Positions 34,466 through 41,967 of a DNA stretch of 64,000 bases are shown in pieces. A model generated the notes under the pieces. It worked only from the letters and a program-made list of their open reading frames with translations, was not told the DNA's origin and did not search any database. Origin of the DNA: Clostridia bacterium (GTDB lineage Bacteria > Bacillota > Clostridia > Lachnospirales > Anaerotignaceae); assembly GCA_022651385.1 (NCBI GenBank), contig JALCQR010000007.1:111978-175977 (forward strand). The letters are read 5' to 3'. Both the position numbers and the translations under genes were made by a program. Every line of letters begins with the position of its first letter. The stretch's first letter is position 1.

Positions 34466-35653
34466 ATGACGATTAATGAACTTCGCGAAAAACGTAACAA
34501 CGCATGGAATGCTGCTAAGGCATTTCTGGATTCTCATCGTACCGAGAAGGGTACCCTCACTGCCGAGGACGATGCAACCTATACCAGGATGGAACAGGAT
34601 ATCGCAGACCTTGGCAAGGAAATCGCTCGTCTGGAGCGCCAGGAGGCACTGGATGCCGAGCTTTCCAAGCCGGTAAATACTCCACTTACTTCTAAGCCTT
34701 CCATTGTGACTCAGCCAGATATGAAAACAGGCCGCGCATCCGATGCCTATAAGGCCGGAATGCTCACTGCCCTTCGTTCTAACTTCAAGCAGATCTCGAA
34801 CGTACTGCAGGAAGGTGTGGACGCAGATGGTGGTTATCTGGTACCGGATGAGTACGACCATCGCCTGGTTGATGTCCTTACTGAGGAGAACATCCTGCGT
34901 AAGCTTGGTCACAAGATTACTACATCCGGTGAACACAAGATCAACATTGCAGCAACTAAGCCTGCAGCTGCTTGGATCGAGGAGGGTGGCGCACTCAGCT
35001 TCGGTGATGCAACCTTCGACCAGATTTTGCTGGATGCCCACAAGCTGCATGTTGCCATCAAGGTAACCGAGGAGCTTCTTTACGACAATGCCTTTAACCT
35101 GGAAAGCTACATCATTGACATGTTCGGTAAAGCTCTTGCTAATGCTGAGGAGGAGGCCTTCCTGAATGGTTCCGGTGTTGGTCAGCCTCTGGGTCTTTTT
35201 GCTGCGACCGGTGGTGGCACTGCAGCCATTTCCACAGCTTCTCTTACCGCCGATGATGTGATTAAGCTTGTGTACGCATTGAAGCGTCCTTACCGTAAGA
35301 ATGCAAAGTTTATCATGAACGATCAGACCATCGCTTCTATCCGCCAGCTCAAGGACAACAATGGTGCCTATATGTGGCAGCCTTCTCTTGTGGCTGGGGA
35401 GCCGGATAAGCTCCTGGGCTATGATGTCTACACTTCTCCGTTCTGCCCTGCTGGTAAGATTGCCTTCGGTGATTACAGCTACTACAACATCGGAGATCGT
35501 GGTACTCGTTCCTTCAAGCAGCTCACAGAGCTCTTTGCTGGAAATGGCATGATCGGCTATGTGGCCAAGGAACGTGTGGATGGAAAGCTCATCCTTCCGG
35601 AGGCTGTGCAGATTCTTACCATCACCGGTAGTGCAAAAGCTGCCAAGGCCTAA
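34466..35653 (+). CDS. major capsid protein, HK97 family
   Basis: A 395-residue protein with TGGAGGTAA before the ATG. The first roughly 100 residues are a charged coiled coil (LREKRNNAWNAAKAFLDSHR, MEQDIADLGKEIARLER), the scaffolding delta domain expected to be removed by the protease. The rest is the HK97 fold: GGYLVPDEYDHRLVDVL, TEENILRKLG, AWIEEGGALSFGDATFDQI, GSGVGQPLGL. It forms the icosahedral shell. Confidence 0.94.
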   Translation: MTINELREKRNNAWNAAKAFLDSHRTEKGTLTAEDDATYTRMEQDIADLGKEIARLERQEALDAELSKPVNTPLTSKPSIVTQPDMKTGRASDAYKAGMLTALRSNFKQISNVLQEGVDADGGYLVPDEYDHRLVDVLTEENILRKLGHKITTSGEHKINIAATKPAAAWIEEGGALSFGDATFDQILLDAHKLHVAIKVTEELLYDNAFNLESYIIDMFGKALANAEEEAFLNGSGVGQPLGLFAATGGGTAAISTASLTADDVIKLVYALKRPYRKNAKFIMNDQTIASIRQLKDNNGAYMWQPSLVAGEPDKLLGYDVYTSPFCPAGKIAFGDYSYYNIGDRGTRSFKQLTELFAGNGMIGYVAKERVDGKLILPEAVQILTITGSAKAAKA

Positions 35654-35669
35654 GGTAGTCTGAATGAAA

Positions 35670-35700
35670 GGTGGCGTCATTTGTGATGAATGGCGCTACC
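35670..35700 (+). terminator. hairpin after the capsid gene
   Basis: GGTGGCGTCATT (35670-35681) pairs with AATGGCGCTACC (35689-35700), with two G-U pairs and a seven-base loop. No U-run follows, so it more likely trims transcription or stabilises the abundant capsid mRNA than fully stops it. Confidence 0.55.
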
Positions 35701-35734
35701 CTTACCATATCCTAAAGAATGGAGGCGATGAGAA

Positions 35735-36010
35735 ATGCTCATTACACTGGAAGAAATGAAGAACTATCTGCGAGTGGATTTTGATGATGACGATGCTCTC
35801 ATCGAAACTCTAATCACTGCTGCAACAAGAATCTGCATGGATATCCTTCGCACAGAGAATCTTGACGAGCTGTCTGCTTGTGAGAATGCCAAGGCTGCCA
35901 TTTTTTATACCGCTGCATACCTGTACGAGCACCGAGAGGAAGCAGATCATCACGCACTGACGCTTACACTGCGCTCTCTGCTATTCGGTGCCAGAAAGGA
36001 GGTCTTCTGA
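35735..36010 (+). CDS. head-tail connector (gp6-like)
   Basis: A 91-residue protein starting MLITLEEMKNYLRVDFDDDDALIETLI, typical of HK97 gp6-like connectors, which form the ring under the portal. AATGGAGGCG precedes the ATG. Ends overlapping the next start, as is normal for the head completion genes. Confidence 0.85.
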   Translation: MLITLEEMKNYLRVDFDDDDALIETLITAATRICMDILRTENLDELSACENAKAAIFYTAAYLYEHREEADHHALTLTLRSLLFGARKEVF

Positions 36011-36342
36011 TGAACATTGAACTTTTAAATGTCCGCATCTTCATTACCAAAAATGAAGTAACTGTAGATGCCATCGGAAACCATAAAACAAGCTGGGTAC
36101 CCTACTACAGCTGCTATGCAACGGTAAGTGCTGAGGCAGGCAAGGAAGATACGGATGCTGGAATGATTGTAGACAATACGAAGGTCGATTTTACTATCCG
36201 GTGGTGCAAGAAGGCTGCCGTCTTAGATTCCACGCATTATCGTGTGGAGTTTAACGATACGCTTTATGACATCACAGCCATCGACCACATGAATTACAAG
36301 AAAAAATGCATCAAACTCTCCTGTCAGAAAGTGAGGCGTTAA
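36010..36342 (+). CDS. head closure / head-tail adaptor protein
   Basis: A 110-residue beta-rich protein (VRIFITKNEVTVDAIGNHKTS, then RVEFNDTLYDITAIDHMNYK) of the phage head-tail adaptor family. It sits between the gp6-like connector and the gp10-like protein, the standard place for the head-closure ring. Overlaps its upstream neighbour by one base. Confidence 0.78.
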   Translation: MNIELLNVRIFITKNEVTVDAIGNHKTSWVPYYSCYATVSAEAGKEDTDAGMIVDNTKVDFTIRWCKKAAVLDSTHYRVEFNDTLYDITAIDHMNYKKKCIKLSCQKVRR

Positions 36343-36344
36343 CA

Positions 36345-36728
36345 ATGGCAACTGATCGGGTAAGCATTGGCCAGATGGCGGATGCGATTATGGAGGGGCT
36401 TGAGGAATATGCCAGCCTTGCAACGGATGACCTAAAAGCATCGGTCCGCAAGGCTGGTAAAACCGTCAAGGATGAGATTGCTGCAACTGCTCCCAAGGAC
36501 ACCGGGAAATACGCAAAGAGCTGGGCTGTGAAAACGCAAAAGGAAACCTCCAATTCTCTGGAGCTTGTGGTGCATTCTAAAAACCGCTATCAACTGGCCC
36601 ACCTTCTGGAATTTGGTCATGCAAAGCGAGGCGGTGGTCGTGTCGCCGCCAGGCCTCATATCGCACCAGCGGAAGAAAAGGCGATTGATACACTGGAGCG
36701 TGAAATTGAAAAGGCCCTGAAAGGATAA
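36345..36728 (+). CDS. HK97 gp10-family neck/tail completion protein
   Basis: About 127 residues from ATG 36345. The gp10-type signature is AKSWAVKTQKETSNSLELVVHSK, then YQLAHLLEFGHAKRGGGRVAARPHI. These proteins connect tail and head. The start was set at the ATG a few bases after the previous stop; an upstream ATG at 36306 overlaps that gene. Confidence 0.85.
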   Translation: MATDRVSIGQMADAIMEGLEEYASLATDDLKASVRKAGKTVKDEIAATAPKDTGKYAKSWAVKTQKETSNSLELVVHSKNRYQLAHLLEFGHAKRGGGRVAARPHIAPAEEKAIDTLEREIEKALKG

Positions 36729-36731
36729 CAC

Positions 36732-37052
36732 ATGGGGAAGTTAATCGAAATCATGAATAAAATAGGCCTTCCCTTTGCCTACGACCACTTTACAGAGGGA
36801 GAAAGCCCAGATCCGCCGTTTATTTGTTATCTTACACCGAACAGTGACAACTTCGCGGCAGACGGACATGTCTACTATAAGATCAATGAAATTCATATCG
36901 AACTGTATACCGACTGTAAGGACTTGTCGGCAGAACAGCGTATAGAAGCCGTGCTCGATCAGCATGGCATTTTTTATGAAAAATCCGAGACTTGGATCGA
37001 ATCAGAGAAGCTTTACGAAGTCCTGTATTCATTTGAAATGGAGGTAAATTAA
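36732..37052 (+). CDS. probable tail terminator protein
   Basis: A 106-residue protein (MGKLIEIMNKIGLPFAYDHF, then YYKINEIHIELYTDCKDL and VLDQHGIFYEKSETWIESE). Size, the small alpha/beta layout and position just before the major tail protein fit the tail-terminator family of siphophages. Sequence resemblance alone is weak. Confidence 0.68.
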   Translation: MGKLIEIMNKIGLPFAYDHFTEGESPDPPFICYLTPNSDNFAADGHVYYKINEIHIELYTDCKDLSAEQRIEAVLDQHGIFYEKSETWIESEKLYEVLYSFEMEVN

Positions 37053-37054
37053 CG

Positions 37055-37675
37055 ATGGCTGAAAAAACAAATAAGGTGAAATTCAACCTGAAGAATACGC
37101 ACTATGCGCTCCTTACCATTGGCGAGGATGGTACGCCCACCTTCGGAACCCCGGTCCCGATGCCGGGCTCCGTATCGATCTCACTGGATGCAAATGGTGA
37201 GCCGGAGAACTTTTACGCGGATGGCGGTGTGTATTACGTGATCAATAATAACTGTGGCTATGACGGAGATCTGGAGCTTGCATTGATTCCGGAGTCCTTC
37301 CGCACGGACGTACTGAAGGAAACATTGGATTCCAAGGGAGTGCTGATTGAAAACTCCGAGGTGGAGCTTGCAGCATTTGCGCTCCTGTTCGAGTTTGACG
37401 GCGACCAGAAGCACATCCGTCATGTTTTGTATAACTGCTCCGCTTCCCGTCCCGGCATCGAAGGAAAGACGAATGAGGATTCCAAGGAAGTACAGACGGA
37501 GAAGCTGTCCCTGAAGGCGGTGCCGCTTGCAAATGGTATGGTGAAAGCAAAGACCGGAAATACCACGGATGCTGCCACCTATGCTGATTGGTACAAGGCG
37601 GTCTATGTGCCTGTGGCAGAGAGCGATGCCGCAACGCAGTCTGCAGCAAAGCCTGCAAAGTCAGTAAAGGAGTGA
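37055..37675 (+). CDS. major tail protein, phi13 family
   Basis: A 206-residue protein with GAAATGGAGG upstream. The core YALLTIGEDGTPTFGTPVP, SISLDANGEPENFYADGG and the later HIRHVLYNCSASRPGIEGK are typical of phi13-type major tail proteins. It polymerises as the tail tube; its position before the tail chaperones and tape measure agrees. Confidence 0.9.
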   Translation: MAEKTNKVKFNLKNTHYALLTIGEDGTPTFGTPVPMPGSVSISLDANGEPENFYADGGVYYVINNNCGYDGDLELALIPESFRTDVLKETLDSKGVLIENSEVELAAFALLFEFDGDQKHIRHVLYNCSASRPGIEGKTNEDSKEVQTEKLSLKAVPLANGMVKAKTGNTTDAATYADWYKAVYVPVAESDAATQSAAKPAKSVKE

Positions 37676-37679
37676 TCGT

Positions 37680-38057
37680 ATGAGTATGATTCAGAAGATT
37701 GAGATTGACGGAAAGCAGGTGCCCTTCAAGGCATCTGCTGCCATTCCGCGTATTTATCGTATCAAGTTCCACCGAGATATCTATAAGGATCTCGATGCGC
37801 TTGGAAAGGCTGTCGGAAACGGGGATGAGGGTTCTTCCCATCTCGATATGTTTTCTCTTGAGATGTTCGAGAACATCGCCTACATCATGGCAAAGCATGC
37901 AGATCCCACCATCCCGGACAGCCCGGAGGAATGGCTTGATGAGTTCAGCACCTTCTCCATCTACCAGGTGCTTCCGAAAATCATCGAGCTCTGGGGCTTA
38001 AATGTCCAGACGGATGTAGAGTCTAAAAAAAACTTCACGCAACTGACCGGCCGATGA
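37680..38057 (+). CDS. tail assembly chaperone (gpG-like)
   Basis: A 125-residue protein (FKASAAIPRIYRIKFHRDIYKD, then ENIAYIMAKHADPTIPDSPEE) of the tail assembly chaperone family. Near its end lies the slippery heptamer A-AAA-AAC (38027-38033), after which a -1 shift opens a further 63 codons. Two products are therefore expected: the short chaperone and a longer fusion, as in lambda gpG/gpGT, which fold around the tape measure protein. The stop TGA overlaps an ATG in the -1 frame, so reinitiation is a second possible route. Confidence 0.8.
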   Translation: MSMIQKIEIDGKQVPFKASAAIPRIYRIKFHRDIYKDLDALGKAVGNGDEGSSHLDMFSLEMFENIAYIMAKHADPTIPDSPEEWLDEFSTFSIYQVLPKIIELWGLNVQTDVESKKNFTQLTGR

Positions 38058-38221
38058 CCACGCCATTGTTTCTGCTTCGCTGCGTACAGCTCGGCATCTC
38101 CATCCGGGATCTTGATTTACTCACAATCGGGATGGTGAACGATATGTACGCAGAAAGCAGCAATGATGACTACAAGGGTTATCAGCAGCTTGCGACACAG
38201 GAAGATTTTGATTTATTTTAA
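38033..38221 (+). CDS. -1 frameshift extension of the tail chaperone (gpT-like)
   Basis: Read in the -1 frame from the slippery A-AAA-AAC site: LHATDRPMTTPLFLLRCVQ, then IRDLDLLTIGMVNDMYAES and a final QQLATQEDFDLF before TAA at 38219-38221. Length, acidic end and placement match the T domain that recruits the major tail protein. It can also start alone at ATG 38054, which overlaps the chaperone stop (TGATG). Confidence 0.75.
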   Translation, partial: LHATDRPMTTPLFLLRCVQLGISIRDLDLLTIGMVNDMYAESSNDDYKGYQQLATQEDFDLF

Positions 38222-38514
38222 CCATATCAAAGGAAGATTCGGTAGCCATCACACCCCACTTCTTCTTATTTAAACGGTGATCACATCGATCTTCAGGACG
38301 GGTATTTTGCCGTTCGATTTATTGAGGGAGCGGGATACCAAATAAGCTATTATTGTAATAATACAAGTCATTACGGTAATCCTGGCTGTACTACTGTGAT
38401 TGGCTAAAATTATAATGTGTGGCATCGTTCAGATTTATTTGAATGGTGAGTTTCCTATGCTTGGCAGTAATGCCGGGCATTTTTTATACCCATTTTTAAG
38501 GAAAGGAGGCCCTC
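38222..38514 (+). other. gap before the tape measure gene with orphan open frame and terminator
   Basis: No complete gene. Between 38250 and 38407 one frame stays open and looks protein-like (GDHIDLQDGYFAVRFIEGAG, then ISYYCNNTSHYGNPGC) but has no start codon and is preceded by a stop. A terminator follows at 38457. Possibly the remains of an inserted gene. Confidence 0.4.
38457..38486 (+). terminator. terminator upstream of the tape measure gene
   Basis: ATGCTTGGCA pairs with TGCCGGGCAT (two G-U pairs) over a GTAA tetraloop, followed by six T. It lies 29 bases before the tape measure start. Confidence 0.75.
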
Positions 38515-41500
38515 ATGGCAGGAAGCCGTATTAAAGGTATTACCGTCGAGATCGGCGGTGATACCACGAAACTTCAGACTGCGTTAAAGAAGGTGAATTC
38601 AGAAGTGAAGAACACCCAGGCGCAGTTAAAGGATGTCGAAAAGCTCTTAAAACTGGATCCGGGCAACACCGAGCTGCTTGCGCAGAAGCAGAAGCTCCTC
38701 TCCAGCGCGGTCAGCGAAACGAAGGAAAAGCTCGCTACTCTCAAGACTGCTGCAGAGCAGGCAAATCAGGCGCTTGCGAATGGTGACATTTCCAAAGAAC
38801 AGTATGATGCTCTGCAGAGGGAAATTATCGAAACCGAGCAAAATCTCAAAAAGCTGGAGACACAGGCAAATCAGTCTGCCACTGCTGTGCAGAAGATTGC
38901 TAATGCTGGTGAAAGCCTGAAATCTGCAGGCGATAAGGTTTCCTCCGCTGGTGAAAAGCTCCTTCCTGCCTCTGCTGCAGTTACAGCTCTTGGCGTTGCT
39001 GCTGTAAAAACAGCCTCCGATTTCGATTCTTCTATGAGCCAGGTAGCCGCCGTGTCCGGTGCAACCGGAGAGGATTTCGACAAGCTCCGTGCAAAGGCCC
39101 GTGAGATGGGTGCGAAAACAAAGTTCTCAGCATCCGAGGCTGCAGATGCCATGAACTATATGGCGATGGCCGGATGGAAAACCTCCGACATGCTGGATGG
39201 TATCGAAGGCATCATGAATCTTGCTGCGGCATCTGGTGAGGACCTTGCCACCACATCGGATATCGTAACCGATGCACTGACTGCATTTGGACTCACCGCC
39301 AAGGACTCCGGGCATTTCGCGGACATCCTTGCAGCGGCAAGCTCTAACGCAAATACGAACGTCAGTATGATGGGCGAAACCTTCAAATACTGTGCTCCGA
39401 TTGCGGGTGCGCTTGGATTTTCTGCAGAGGATACCGCAGAGGCCATCGGCCTTATGGCGAATGCTGGCATCAAATCTACACAGGCCGGTACCTCTCTTCG
39501 TACCATCATGAACAACCTTACTGGCGAGGTGAAGCTCTCTGGCAAGTCCATCGGAGATGTGACGATTGCAACCACCAATGCCGATGGATCGATGCGAAGT
39601 CTCACGGCAATCCTTGCAGACTGCCGGTCCGCCTTCGGGCAGCTCTCCGATTCTGAAAAGGCCTCCAATGCAGAAGCACTGGTCGGAAAGAATGCCATGT
39701 CCGGCTTCCTTGCTCTTATGAACTCCGCACCTGGGGACATTTCAAAGCTCGAAGGCGCGATCAAGAACTGTGATGGCACATCTGAGAAGATGGCAGAAAC
39801 CATGCAGGACAACTTAAGTGGTCAGCTTACGATTCTGAAATCGCAGCTTCAGGAGCTCGCCATTTCCTTTGCGGATCTTATGATGCCTGCAATCCGTTCT
39901 CTGGTATCGGCTTTGCAGGGCTTGGTGGATTTTCTCAATAAACTGCCGGAGCCAGTGAAGCAGATTATCCTCGTGGTGGCACTTCTCGTGGCTGCTCTTG
40001 GACCGGTCCTTATTTTTGTTGGAAAGATCATGAGTGCAGTCGGCTCTATCATGACGATGGCACCGAAGATTGCAGGTGCCGTGAATACGGTCACGGGAGC
40101 CATCAAGGGCATCGGTGTCGCGACCTCCGGAATCAGTGCCGTGCTGAAGGTGTTCTCCGGCATTGGCCTTGTGATTGGTGGTGCTATCACCGCTGTAAAA
40201 AACTTCATTGATATGTTCCAGAACGGATTCTCCGTAGTAAAGGATATCCTAATGGGCGTTGGCATCGCCCTTGCTGCGGTTGGAGCGGTCATTCTTGGTG
40301 CTCCGGCACTGGTCGCAGGTGTGGTGGCTGCGATTGTCTTTGCAGTGGCAAACCTTGTCATAGTGGTCAAAGAACACTGGACGGAAATCGGAACCTTCCT
40401 CTCTGGTCTGTGGGAGAACATCAAAACACTTGCCGGTACGGTGTGGCAAGCAATCTCCGATACGATTGGAAGCATTGTCTCAGGAATTGCTACGTTTCTT
40501 TCCGGTATTTGGACGAGCATTGCTACGACTGCTTCTTCCATCTGGACTGCAATCAGCACGACCGTCGGTGGCATTGTGCAGGGTATCGTCGTTACAATCA
40601 CGAATATCTGGAACGGATTTGTGTCGGTTTTCGGCCCGCTGCTCGAAGCCTTTCGGTATCTGTTTGAAACCATCTTTCAGGCTATTCAAATCTTGATCGG
40701 CATGGCGATGGATGCAATCAGCACAAAAATTCAGGAGATCTGGAATGCCATCGTTGCCTTCCTGACTCCGCTTCTCACTGCATTGCAGAGCTTTTTCCAG
40801 ACAATCTGGACGGCCATTCAGACTGTGGTAACTACGGTGTTGACCACACTCCAGTCCATCTTTACGACAGTCTGGAATGCTATCAAATCGGTTGTAACGT
40901 CCGTGCTGAATGCCATCAAGGGTGTTGTGACGAGTATTTGGAACAGCATCAGCGGCTATATCTCTGGTGTGATGAATACCATTAAGAACACGGTTTCTTC
41001 TATCTGGAATAACGTAAAGTCGGCTGTCGGCAGCATCATCGGTCAGATTTATAACGTGATCCATTCTGGCTTCGAGCGAGCAGTCGGCTATGTAAAGGGG
41101 CTTGCTTCTCAAGCATTCAGCTGGGGACGCGACCTCATCATGGGTATCGTGAATGGTATCAAGTCAGCTGTTGGCGCAGTTACCGATGCGGTAAATGGTG
41201 TGGCAAACAAGATTCGCTCCGTACTGCACTTCTCCGTACCAGATGAAGGACCACTCACGGATTATGAATCCTGGATGCCAGACTTCATGGCTGGACTTGC
41301 AAAAGGCATCGAACAGAGTAAGAGCCTTGTGGCAAAGGCAATGGATGGAGTAGCCGCGAACATGGTGATCAATCCGCAAATTGGAAGAATGGAAACTGCT
41401 ACAGCCACTACATCTGCTGGAACAGCCGATACCCTCTCTGGTATTACTGCAGCAATTCGTGAAGGCCTCGCTGGTGTAACTGGTCAGACCGGAGACATCG

Positions 41501-41589
41501 TAATTCCGGTATACCTTGGCGGCACGATGTTAGATGAAGTCATTGTCAATGCCCAGCAGCGGGCAAATCTTAGAAGCGGAGGTCGGTAA
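38515..41589 (+). CDS. tail tape measure protein
   Basis: A 1024-residue protein with AAAGGAGG before the ATG. Residues about 15-130 are coiled coil (LKKVNSEVKNTQAQLKDVEK and onward), followed by the TP901-type core (AAVSGATGEDFDKLRAKAREM, MGETFKYCAPIAGALG, GTSLRTIMNNLTGEV). Hydrophobic segments lie at about 485-545 and 575-625, and a repetitive W-rich region (TIWTAIQTVV, SIWNSISG, TVWNAIKSVV) follows to about 880. It sets tail length, here roughly 150 nm by the usual residue rule, and may help DNA cross the membrane. Confidence 0.93.
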   Translation: MAGSRIKGITVEIGGDTTKLQTALKKVNSEVKNTQAQLKDVEKLLKLDPGNTELLAQKQKLLSSAVSETKEKLATLKTAAEQANQALANGDISKEQYDALQREIIETEQNLKKLETQANQSATAVQKIANAGESLKSAGDKVSSAGEKLLPASAAVTALGVAAVKTASDFDSSMSQVAAVSGATGEDFDKLRAKAREMGAKTKFSASEAADAMNYMAMAGWKTSDMLDGIEGIMNLAAASGEDLATTSDIVTDALTAFGLTAKDSGHFADILAAASSNANTNVSMMGETFKYCAPIAGALGFSAEDTAEAIGLMANAGIKSTQAGTSLRTIMNNLTGEVKLSGKSIGDVTIATTNADGSMRSLTAILADCRSAFGQLSDSEKASNAEALVGKNAMSGFLALMNSAPGDISKLEGAIKNCDGTSEKMAETMQDNLSGQLTILKSQLQELAISFADLMMPAIRSLVSALQGLVDFLNKLPEPVKQIILVVALLVAALGPVLIFVGKIMSAVGSIMTMAPKIAGAVNTVTGAIKGIGVATSGISAVLKVFSGIGLVIGGAITAVKNFIDMFQNGFSVVKDILMGVGIALAAVGAVILGAPALVAGVVAAIVFAVANLVIVVKEHWTEIGTFLSGLWENIKTLAGTVWQAISDTIGSIVSGIATFLSGIWTSIATTASSIWTAISTTVGGIVQGIVVTITNIWNGFVSVFGPLLEAFRYLFETIFQAIQILIGMAMDAISTKIQEIWNAIVAFLTPLLTALQSFFQTIWTAIQTVVTTVLTTLQSIFTTVWNAIKSVVTSVLNAIKGVVTSIWNSISGYISGVMNTIKNTVSSIWNNVKSAVGSIIGQIYNVIHSGFERAVGYVKGLASQAFSWGRDLIMGIVNGIKSAVGAVTDAVNGVANKIRSVLHFSVPDEGPLTDYESWMPDFMAGLAKGIEQSKSLVAKAMDGVAANMVINPQIGRMETATATTSAGTADTLSGITAAIREGLAGVTGQTGDIVIPVYLGGTMLDEVIVNAQQRANLRSGGR

Positions 41590-41591
41590 CG

Positions 41592-41954
41592 ATGGCATTT
41601 ATGCAATATTTGAATTTCAATGGTACTGCCCTCCCATTGCCGGATTCCTATGACCTCGATCTTTCCGATGTAGAGGCGGATTCCAGCGGTGAAACGGAAG
41701 CAGGCACTACGCAGCGGGATGTCGTAAGGACGGGTGTCGTGAAGATATCCGTCTCTTTCTCTGTATCCCCAAAATGGCTGAAGCAGTTGACGGCCTTTTC
41801 CAAGTTGCCAAAGCTGACGGTTCAATATTTTGATACCGAGAATTTATCCCAAAAAGAAACAGAAATGTATATCAGTGGATTTAAGGCAAAGCTCAAAAAG
41901 GATACATCCTACAAGGGACTGTGGGCAGTGAGCTTTACCCTGAACGAATTTTAA
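41592..41954 (+). CDS. small tail protein of unknown role
   Basis: A 120-residue beta-rich protein (MQYLNFNGTALPLPDSYDLD, GTTQRDVVRTGVVKISVSF) starting two bases after the tape measure. Proteins of this kind sit at the distal-tail position in Clostridia phages. No function shown. It could help attach the baseplate to the tail tip. Confidence 0.65.
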   Translation: MAFMQYLNFNGTALPLPDSYDLDLSDVEADSSGETEAGTTQRDVVRTGVVKISVSFSVSPKWLKQLTAFSKLPKLTVQYFDTENLSQKETEMYISGFKAKLKKDTSYKGLWAVSFTLNEF

Positions 41955-41967
41955 TGGAGGTGGTGCT

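Noticed and set aside
34433..35680. 415-codon minus-strand open frame opposite the capsid gene
   Set aside because: It mirrors the well-supported HK97 capsid gene, lacks a ribosome site and has no domain; a codon-bias shadow.
39849..40673. 274-codon minus-strand open frame opposite the tape measure gene
   Set aside because: Lies within the repetitive tape measure gene, composition Thr/Ile/Pro-rich from antisense repeats, no start signal.
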